A stretch of 5,418 nucleotides of DNA, from the NCBI GenBank assembly GCA_016297495.1, contig JAEDGN010000104.1, positions 1-5,418 on the forward strand, in the 5' to 3' direction. Position numbers and translations under genes: made by a program. Source of the stretch: Coprococcus sp. GTDB lineage: Bacteria > Bacillota > Clostridia > Lachnospirales > Lachnospiraceae. The notes below the pieces were generated by a model. It was not told the origin of the DNA. It did not search any database and saw nothing but the letters and a program-made list of their open reading frames with translations. Of the stretch, positions 1 to 4,198 are shown one piece after another; within the stretch, counting starts at the first letter, position 1; each line of letters begins with the position of its first letter.

Positions 1-70
1 TGCAACATACATCTTTAAATTAGTAAACTGCATTCACTCATCATATCAAGGACTAATCTTTTAACTTTAG

Positions 71-76
71 TATAAT
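71..76 (+). promoter_or_regulatory. Candidate -10 element upstream of the XRE gene
   Basis: A perfect TATAAT lies 90 bp upstream of the start codon of the small DNA-binding protein. No good -35 hexamer is present at 16-18 bp upstream (the sequence there is AAGGAC-like), so the promoter is weak or helped by another factor. A start point would fall near 82-84, inside the palindromic operator candidate that begins at 81, which would suit autorepression. An alternative -10, TATAGT at 99-104, also has a poor -35. Confidence 0.35.
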
Positions 77-80
77 GTTT

Positions 81-119
81 TAGGCTATGTATAGCCTATA
101 TAGTAGCACAGATAGCCTA
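81..119. promoter_or_regulatory. Candidate operator: three ATAGCCTA half-sites
   Basis: TAGGCTAT at 81-88 and ATAGCCTA at 91-98 form a perfect 8-bp inverted repeat with a 2-bp spacer. A third copy, ATAGCCTA, sits at 112-119, 21 bp (two helical turns) after the second. The cluster lies between the TATAAT and the start codon of a Cro/CI-type protein, where an autoregulatory operator would be expected. The repeat is seen directly; binding by the adjacent protein is inferred. Confidence 0.55.
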
Positions 120-165
120 CTTTGTCAATAAAATACCTCTAAAATGGTTACAAAGGAGTGATATC

Positions 166-408
166 ATGGATACTTATACTGCTACTAAAAATCGTATTTT
201 GCAGCTTTGTGGACAACACAATATTACCATTAACAGACTGGCGACATTATCGGCTTTGCCTCCCTCCAGTATCAAAAATATTTTATATGGCAAAAGTACC
301 AACCCAAAACTGATAACAATTAAAATGATTTGTGATGGACTTGGAATCACATTATGCGATTTCTTTAATACGGAGGAATTTAACAATCTTGAACCAGAAA
401 TCAAATAA
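166..408 (+). CDS. Small XRE (Cro/CI-type) helix-turn-helix transcriptional regulator
   Basis: This 80-residue protein is essentially one DNA-binding domain. Residues 8-67 fit the five-helix Cro/CI fold: helices 2 and 3 (about 21-30, TINRLATLSA, and 32-42, PPSSIKNILYG) form the helix-turn-helix, followed by the usual NPKLITI turn and two closing helices ending in LCDFF. There is no sensing, protease or dimerisation extension, so it resembles the minimal single-domain repressors common in Clostridia and their mobile elements. The start is supported by AAAGGAG at 152-158, 7 nt before the ATG. The inverted repeats at 81-119 are its likely operator, suggesting autoregulation. No terminator is visible before the next gene 119 bp downstream, so read-through is possible. 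The family call is firm; its targets are unknown. Control of the neighbouring coiled-coil gene is a guess from proximity. Confidence 0.9.
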   Translation: MDTYTATKNRILQLCGQHNITINRLATLSALPPSSIKNILYGKSTNPKLITIKMICDGLGITLCDFFNTEEFNNLEPEIK

Positions 409-410
409 TT

Positions 411-434
411 ATATCTTTTACAATATCTTTACAA
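411..434 (+). repeat. Imperfect tandem repeat ATATCTTT(T)ACAA
   Basis: ATATCTTTTACAA at 411-423 is followed directly by ATATCTTTACAA at 423-434, sharing one base and differing by a single T. It lies just after the stop codon of the XRE gene in AT-rich intergenic DNA. No function can be assigned. It may be a chance low-complexity duplication or a protein-binding repeat with a spacing of about 12 bp. Confidence 0.5.
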
Positions 435-467
435 ATGTCACATCCATTATTTCAAAAATGTTAAATA

Positions 468-496
468 TGGACTTCTCTCTTCTCCCATGCTATACT
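468..496 (+). promoter_or_regulatory. Extended -10 promoter for the coiled-coil gene
   Basis: TGGACT at 468-473 (4 of 6 matches to TTGACA) and TATACT at 491-496 (5 of 6 to TATAAT) are separated by exactly 17 bp. A TG at 488-489 gives an extended -10 (TGCTATACT). A start near 502-504 would leave a leader of about 25 nt containing the ribosome binding site. This would let the coiled-coil gene be expressed independently of the XRE gene. Confidence 0.6.
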
Positions 497-527
497 TTTT
501 CTACAATCACAGAAGGAGGGGACTCAT

Positions 528-971
528 ATGACAGATTCACAAAAGCTCGACTTGATTTTATCAGAACTGACCACAGTCAAATCAGATGTTTCGACACTAA
601 AAGGTGACGTAGCCACACTGAAGGCCGATGTATCCACACTGAAAGCTGACGTGTCCACACTGAAAGCTGACGTGTCCACACTGAAGGCGAATGTCAATGA
701 TTTGCAGAATGAAGTGACTGCACTTCATAAGCAGGCAGACCGTACAAGCGAGCGACTATACAAGCTGGAATTCCGGTTTGACAAGCTCGAGACCAGATTC
801 GACAGGTTCGAACCACGTTTCGATAAACTTGAACTCCGGTTTGATAAACTGGAATCTCGTGTCAATAATATTGAAGTCCTTCTTGAAACCGAAACCAATC
901 ACCATATCCGTATTCTTGCAGAGAATCGCATCAACCTTATTGACAAGATGATAGGCAGTGAGATGAATTGA
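528..971 (+). CDS. Heptad-repeat coiled-coil protein of unknown function
   Basis: I do not recognise a named family. The 147-residue product has no signal peptide or membrane segment and is almost entirely coiled coil. A single a/d register runs from Leu7 to Leu119. In residues 14-66 position a is mostly Val and d mostly Leu, with a repeated VSTLKAD unit. Residues 70-77 have a weak core (Ala70, Thr73) and may be a hinge. In residues 83-112 the unit is RFDKLE-x, with Phe at position a (84, 91, 98, 105) and Leu or Phe at d. A less regular tail (120-147, with two adjacent His at 125-126) follows. The start is fixed by AAGGAGG at 513-519, 8 nt before the ATG. It follows an XRE gene and precedes a hairpin terminator. 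Such proteins often act as oligomerising scaffolds or structural parts; that is general inference. Some related repeats occur in phage and mobile-element proteins, but nothing here proves such an origin. Confidence 0.8.
   Translation: MTDSQKLDLILSELTTVKSDVSTLKGDVATLKADVSTLKADVSTLKADVSTLKANVNDLQNEVTALHKQADRTSERLYKLEFRFDKLETRFDRFEPRFDKLELRFDKLESRVNNIEVLLETETNHHIRILAENRINLIDKMIGSEMN
591..695 (+). repeat. First 21-bp tandem repeat array (five units) inside the coiled-coil gene
   Basis: Five consecutive 21-bp units (591-611, 612-632, 633-653, 654-674, 675-695) encode successive heptads of the type STLKADV. Units 3 and 4 (633-653 and 654-674) are identical base for base; the others differ at several positions. 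The identity of two adjacent units suggests recent duplication by slippage or unequal recombination. Changes by whole units would keep the reading frame and the heptad register, altering only rod length. Confidence 0.9.
774..878 (+). repeat. Second 21-bp repeat array (RFDKLE heptads)
   Basis: Five 21-bp units from 774 encode RFDKLET, RFDRFEP, RFDKLEL, RFDKLES and the diverged RVNNIEV. At DNA level the units are more diverged than the first array, with alternative Arg, Phe, Asp and Leu codons, so this array looks older or under selection mainly for the protein pattern. It is a different repeat family from the first array but keeps the same a/d register. Confidence 0.85.
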
Positions 972-1142
972 TAAAAGAAGTTTAACGGCAGTGGTGGGCG
1001 GAGAAAAATCGGTATCCCCTGCTGCCATGAGGTCAAATTATAGCCGATATTTCCGGTATGTCAGACTCCGAAGATACCGACTGTGGATTGAAACCAAGAT
1101 GAACTGCGCCTTTGCTTAGGCTATTACATACATAAGATAAAG
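972..1142 (+). other. Intergenic region with possible RNA structure, no confident gene
   Basis: No convincing CDS lies here. Seen directly: GGCAG (987-991) can pair with CTGCC (1022-1026); TCGGTATC (1009-1016) is perfectly complementary to GATACCGA (1073-1080); CGGTAT (1054-1059) can pair with ATACCG (1074-1079) instead, so two of the stems are mutually exclusive. TTAGGCTAT at 1116-1124 repeats the operator motif found upstream of the XRE gene. A GTG-initiated 42-codon frame (991-1119) is Arg/Tyr-rich but has only a weak AAAGAAG upstream. It could be a 3' untranslated region, a small RNA or decayed coding sequence. I cannot decide between these. Confidence 0.3.
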
Positions 1143-1190
1143 ACAGCGAAGCTATTTCTCCATGAATATTTCGCTGTTTATTTTTATCTT
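1134..1190 (+). terminator. Terminator-like hairpin after the coiled-coil gene
   Basis: ACAGCGAA (1143-1150) and TTCGCTGT (1170-1177) form a perfect 8-bp stem with a 19-nt loop, followed by a T-rich tract (TTTATTTTTATCTTT) from 1177. A second outer pairing, AAGATAAA (1134-1141) with TTTATCTT (1183-1190), could extend it across an internal loop. The long loop makes it less than ideal, but the position, between the coiled-coil gene and the two-component operon, fits an intrinsic terminator. Confidence 0.6.
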
Positions 1191-1250
1191 TCAATATTTG
1201 TTCTTTTGAGAGATAATTTATTTCATGAAGACAACGCTATAGGAGAATCT

Positions 1251-1297
1251 TTTCTTAAGGATTTCTTAATACATCTCCTCTCCTCATCTGATAAAAT
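1251..1297 (+). promoter_or_regulatory. Candidate autoregulated promoter of the vanRS-type operon
   Basis: TTTCTTAA occurs at 1251-1258 and again at 1262-1269, an 11-bp period typical of tandem sites for OmpR-family regulators on one face of the helix. TAAAAT at 1292-1297 (5 of 6 to TATAAT) would give a start near 1304, placing the repeats at about -53 to -35, overlapping a -35 region that is poor (ATACAT). That is the usual layout of an activator-dependent promoter. TTTCTTA is the complement of TAAGAAA, the core of the VanR box as I remember it (about TCGTANGAAATT). The repeats are seen; regulation is inferred. Confidence 0.45.
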
Positions 1298-1313
1298 AAA
1301 AGATACCTTACAG

Positions 1314-1319
1314 AAAGGA
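1314..1319 (+). promoter_or_regulatory. Ribosome binding site deciding the response-regulator start
   Basis: AAAGGA lies 9 nt before the ATG at 1329. The reading frame stays open upstream to a TTG at 1206, but the extra 41 codons have no matching site and would precede the conserved receiver-domain start (DKILIVDDE). The short form is therefore chosen. Confidence 0.8.
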
Positions 1320-1328
1320 TCGATTCAT

Positions 1329-2030
1329 ATGACTGATAAGATACTGATCGTTGATGATGAAATTGAAATTGCAGACTTAATTGAAGTCTATCTGAAAAAT
1401 GAGAATTATACTGTATATAAGTTCTATTCCTCTGCAGAAGCCCTGTCATGCATCCGCACCACAGAGTTTGACCTCGCCATTCTTGACATCATGCTGCCTG
1501 GCATCGACGGCTTGACATTATGCCGGAAGATACGTGAACAATACAATTACCCCGTCATCATGCTGACCGCTAAAGATTCAGAGATGGACAAGATCAATGG
1601 ACTCACCCTCGGAGCGGATGATTATATTACCAAGCCTTTTCGCCCCCTCGAAATGGTTGCACGGGTCAAAGCCCAGCTTCGCCGGTATAAGAAATACAAT
1701 CCCGCCCATGCGGAGGAAATTCCTGAAGATGTTCTAAGCCATTCCGGACTGATCATGAATATCAGAACCCACGAATGTCTGCTGAATGAACATCCCCTTA
1801 TACTGACGCCCACTGAATTTTCCATACTTCGCATCCTGCTGGAGAATAAAGGCAGCGTGGTCAGTGCCGAAAGCTTGTTTCATCAGATCTGGCAGGATGA
1901 ATATTACACCAAAAGCAACAACACCATCACCGTCCATATCCGTCACCTGCGTGAAAAGCTGAAGGATACTGTCGACCATCCAAAATATATTAAAACTATC
2001 TGGGGAGTAGGTTATAAAATTGAAAAATAG
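1329..2030 (+). CDS. vanR: VanR-type OmpR-family response regulator
   Basis: This 233-residue transcription factor is controlled by phosphorylation from the partner kinase encoded next. The N-terminal receiver domain (about 4-118) carries the acidic pair Asp9/Asp10, the phospho-acceptor Asp53 (in AILDIMLPG), Thr80 and Lys102 (ITKPF). The C-terminal winged-helix DNA-binding domain (about 136-231) has LTPTEFSILRIL, the recognition region NNTITVHIRHLREK and the closing IWGVGYKIEK wing. Full length and motif strings match VanR of the VanA-type glycopeptide-resistance operon closely as I remember that sequence, including KAQLRRYKK and the C terminus, so I place it in the VanR group rather than only in the OmpR family. 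It overlaps the kinase gene by 11 nt, indicating translational coupling. The TTTCTTAA repeats upstream suggest autoregulation. Resistance is not implied, because no vanHAX-type genes are present in the window. A role in sensing another envelope stress is equally possible. Confidence 0.93.
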   Translation: MTDKILIVDDEIEIADLIEVYLKNENYTVYKFYSSAEALSCIRTTEFDLAILDIMLPGIDGLTLCRKIREQYNYPVIMLTAKDSEMDKINGLTLGADDYITKPFRPLEMVARVKAQLRRYKKYNPAHAEEIPEDVLSHSGLIMNIRTHECLLNEHPLILTPTEFSILRILLENKGSVVSAESLFHQIWQDEYYTKSNNTITVHIRHLREKLKDTVDHPKYIKTIWGVGYKIEK

Positions 2031-3204
2031 CACTGAAAATAAAAAATATAAAAAAATACTGTCCATCATCATCACCATCATCATTGCAGCCGTTCTTTGT
2101 CTGGTACTCTACTATCTCATAGATTACGTATGGAATGGCTCTTTTGTTGAATGGTTTGAAGAGCATTTTATGATTATGGAAAACCGATATGATCCTGTGA
2201 ACAGGAGTGAAATTATCGCTCAGGTTCCTCTCTGGTATAAAATTAAAAAATTGCTGTTATATCTCCTCATTGGAATGACTATTCTCTGGATCATCAGCCT
2301 TTATATAACTGCACATTTTACCTCCGGAAAAAGCAGGCAGAAATGCATCACAGAAGCCAGCCGGCTGATTCATCTCTATATGAACAATTCCGCAGATATT
2401 GCCGGCATATTTCCGCCGGAATATGCTGAAATTGCCGCAGAGATGGCGGAAATCAAAACTGCCGTGCAGCGCAGTGAGCAATCCCTCCAAACAGAGGCCA
2501 GTCGCCGCAATGATCTGGTGGCCTATCTGGCCCATGACCTGAAAACCCCGCTGACCTCTGTCATAGGTTATCTGAGTCTTCTGGAAGAAGCACCGGATAT
2601 GCCTGCAGAGCAAAAGGCAAAATATCTGCATATTGCCATTGACAAAGCTTACCGTCTGGAGAAAATGATCAACGAATTTTTTGAGATTACAAGGTATAAT
2701 CTGCAGCAGATTTCCATTGAAAAGAAGACCATTGACCTCTATTATATGCTGGTTCAGCTCTCCGACGAGCTGTCCCCTGTACTTTCTGCAAACGGCAATT
2801 CGGTGCTGTTAAAGGCAGATGAAAATCTGACCATTGAAGCCGATCCTGATCAGCTGGCAAGGGTATTCAATAATATTCTGAAAAACGCAGCCGCCTATAG
2901 TTTTCCGAATACAGAAATCATTATTTCAGCTGAAGAAAAGGACATTTCCGTCATTATCTCTTTTCAGAATGAAGGCAGGAACATCCCGCAGGAAAAGCTT
3001 TCCATGATTTTTGAGAAGTTCTATCGTCTGGACGATGCCAGAACGAGCAGCAAAGGTGGAACGGGCCTTGGGCTGGCCATCGCGAGAGAAATTATAACCC
3101 TCCATGACGGCAGCATTACAGCTTCCAGTGAAAATGATACCGTTACATTTATCATCACTCTGCCTGCTGTCCATCGAGCGAATGTCGCACAAGAAATACA
3201 TTAA
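2020..3204 (+). CDS. vanS: VanS-type membrane sensor histidine kinase
   Basis: This 394-residue protein has two membrane helices (about 12-34 and 76-99) flanking a short extracytoplasmic segment of about 40 residues, then a linker/HAMP-like region. The dimerisation domain carries the phospho-acceptor His172 (AHDLKTPLTS, with the phosphatase-type Thr176). The ATPase domain shows the N box FNNILKNAAAYS (Asn289), an Asn-type G1 box (QNEGRNIP) instead of the usual DxGxG, the F box FEKFYRLD and the G2 box GGTGLGLAIA (346-355). The stretches LLEEAPDMPAEQKAKY and FFEITRYNLQ, the Asn-type G1 box and an ENRYD motif in the outer loop match VanS of VanA type as I recall it. The start is TTG at 2020: an in-frame stop at 2008-2010 excludes anything earlier, and the next ATG would remove the first membrane helix. 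GGGGAGTAGG at 2002-2011 supplies the ribosome binding site. The ligand is unknown. Confidence 0.92.
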   Translation: MKNSTENKKYKKILSIIITIIIAAVLCLVLYYLIDYVWNGSFVEWFEEHFMIMENRYDPVNRSEIIAQVPLWYKIKKLLLYLLIGMTILWIISLYITAHFTSGKSRQKCITEASRLIHLYMNNSADIAGIFPPEYAEIAAEMAEIKTAVQRSEQSLQTEASRRNDLVAYLAHDLKTPLTSVIGYLSLLEEAPDMPAEQKAKYLHIAIDKAYRLEKMINEFFEITRYNLQQISIEKKTIDLYYMLVQLSDELSPVLSANGNSVLLKADENLTIEADPDQLARVFNNILKNAAAYSFPNTEIIISAEEKDISVIISFQNEGRNIPQEKLSMIFEKFYRLDDARTSSKGGTGLGLAIAREIITLHDGSITASSENDTVTFIITLPAVHRANVAQEIH

Positions 3205-3220
3205 TACTTTCTTAGAAATT
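3192..3220 (+). promoter_or_regulatory. Candidate regulator-binding sites between kinase and ABC genes
   Basis: AGAAAT occurs at 3192-3197 and 3214-3219, exactly 22 bp (two turns) apart. The second copy is within TTTCTTAGAAATT (3208-3220), which also contains TTTCTTA, the core repeated upstream of the response-regulator gene. The first copy is inside the 3' end of the kinase gene. A shared core at both places suggests the regulator may also control the exporter. The -10 candidates downstream (CATATT at 3230 or TATTAA at 3232) are weak. Confidence 0.3.
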
Positions 3221-3247
3221 CATCAATTTCATATTAAAGTCTTCATG

Positions 3248-3293
3248 GCCCTTTTCCGGTAAAATAATGACTGGAAAAGGGCTTTAATTTTTA
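3248..3293 (+). terminator. Intrinsic terminator after the kinase gene
   Basis: GCCCTTTTCC (3248-3257) and GGAAAAGGGC (3273-3282) pair perfectly. Pairing continues inward (GGT 3258-3260 with ACT 3270-3272, one G-U) to 13 bp closing a 9-nt loop. TTTAATTTTTA follows at 3283-3293. This is a textbook Rho-independent terminator. It ends only 17 bp before the ATPase start, so it either separates the two operons or lies in the leader of the exporter transcript. Confidence 0.88.
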
Positions 3294-3310
3294 CCGAATG
3301 GAGGTACACT

Positions 3311-4198
3311 ATGAAACTTGAATTGAATAACCTTACAAAACAATATGGTTCAAAAACAGCAGTAGATAAATTCAGCGTTGTTTTTGAACCGGGAATCTAC
3401 GGCCTGCTGGGAGCAAATGGTGCAGGCAAGACAACCTTAATGCGTATGATCTGTGATGTACTCTCCCCCACTGCCGGCCGTATCACCGCCGATGGCATTT
3501 CCATTACTGCCATGGGTGAAGATTATCGCTGCCATCTGGGCTATCTTCCCCAAAGCTTTGGTTACTATCCGGACTTCACAGCCAGGGAATTCATGGCGTA
3601 TATCGCTGCCCTGAAAGGTATTCGAAAACCTTTTGACAGAAAGCAGACCGCAAATCTCCTTGAGATGGTCTCTCTTACGGATGTGGCTGACAAAAAAATC
3701 CGGACTTTTTCCGGAGGCATGAAACGCAGGCTTGGCATCGCGCAGGCAGTGCTGGGCAATCCGGATCTGCTTATATTGGACGAACCCACTGTCGGCCTGG
3801 ACCCAAAAGAACGGGTCCGCTTCCGCAACCTGATCGCTGATCTGGCAAAGGACAAAATTGTCATCCTGTCCACCCATATTGTATCCGATGTGGAATACAT
3901 TGCCGACCATATCCTGCTGATGAAAAACGGAAAGCTTCTTCTCTCCCGGCCGACAGATGAAATTATCCATGCAATGGACGGGAAGGTCTGGATCTGTCAT
4001 CTTTTACGAGAACAGGCAGACAAATTAAATACCTGCTGCACTGTTGTTAATCTCCATCATAACGGAACAAAATATGTGACTGTCCGTATTGTGGCCGATG
4101 AAAAACCATTTGACAATGCCATACTTACGGAGCCGACTCTGGAGGATTTATATCTATACTATTTTCAAAACAAAGACAGGGAGGAAAACAACCAATGA
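3311..4198 (+). CDS. ABC transporter ATP-binding protein (ABC-2/BcrA-type exporter)
   Basis: This 295-residue cytoplasmic ATPase powers the permease encoded next. In order it shows Walker A GANGAGKT (34-41, Lys40), the Q-loop Gln81 (YLPQSFG), the signature FSGGMKRR (133-140), Walker B LLILDEPT (153-160, catalytic Glu158), the D-loop VGLDP and the switch His189 (LSTHIVSD). All are intact, so it should be active. The region from about 215 is a small C-terminal domain ending in EPTLEDLYLYYF, typical of drug/peptide-type ABC-2 ATPases such as BcrA-like proteins. TGGAGG at 3299-3304 gives a strong ribosome binding site 6 nt before the ATG. The stop overlaps the permease start (ATGA), so the two are co-translated. 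The position after a VanRS-type pair suggests a role in defence against envelope-active compounds; the substrate is not shown by sequence. Confidence 0.93.
   Translation: MKLELNNLTKQYGSKTAVDKFSVVFEPGIYGLLGANGAGKTTLMRMICDVLSPTAGRITADGISITAMGEDYRCHLGYLPQSFGYYPDFTAREFMAYIAALKGIRKPFDRKQTANLLEMVSLTDVADKKIRTFSGGMKRRLGIAQAVLGNPDLLILDEPTVGLDPKERVRFRNLIADLAKDKIVILSTHIVSDVEYIADHILLMKNGKLLLSRPTDEIIHAMDGKVWICHLLREQADKLNTCCTVVNLHHNGTKYVTVRIVADEKPFDNAILTEPTLEDLYLYYFQNKDREENNQ

Noticed and set aside
332..607. Plus-strand 91-codon frame spanning the XRE and coiled-coil genes
   Set aside because: It overlaps two supported genes in another frame, lacks a ribosome binding site and has no family resemblance.
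591..878. CRISPR-like array
   Set aside because: The 21-bp repeats are directly adjacent with no spacers and encode regular heptads in frame.
756..1028. Minus-strand 90-codon frame
   Set aside because: It mirrors the RFDKLE repeat array on the opposite strand; its periodic sequence is explained by the coiled-coil gene.
1088..1138. Promoter with TTGAAA at 1088 or TTGCTT at 1112
   Set aside because: No acceptable -10 hexamer is found at 16-18 bp for either; TAAGAT at 1133 is only 15 bp from TTGCTT. It would also lie before the hairpin at 1143-1177.
1206..1328. N-terminal extension of the response regulator from a TTG at 1206
   Set aside because: The 41 extra codons have no ribosome binding site, do not fit a receiver domain, and overlap the candidate promoter and operator. 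ATG 1329 with AAAGGA is far better.
1329..3204. Evidence of a complete glycopeptide-resistance operon
   Set aside because: Only regulator and sensor types are present. No ligase, dehydrogenase, racemase or dipeptidase gene occurs in the window.
3437..4000. Minus-strand 187-codon frame inside the ATPase gene
   Set aside because: It lies fully antisense to an intact ABC ATPase with all motifs and shows no recognisable domain or start signal.
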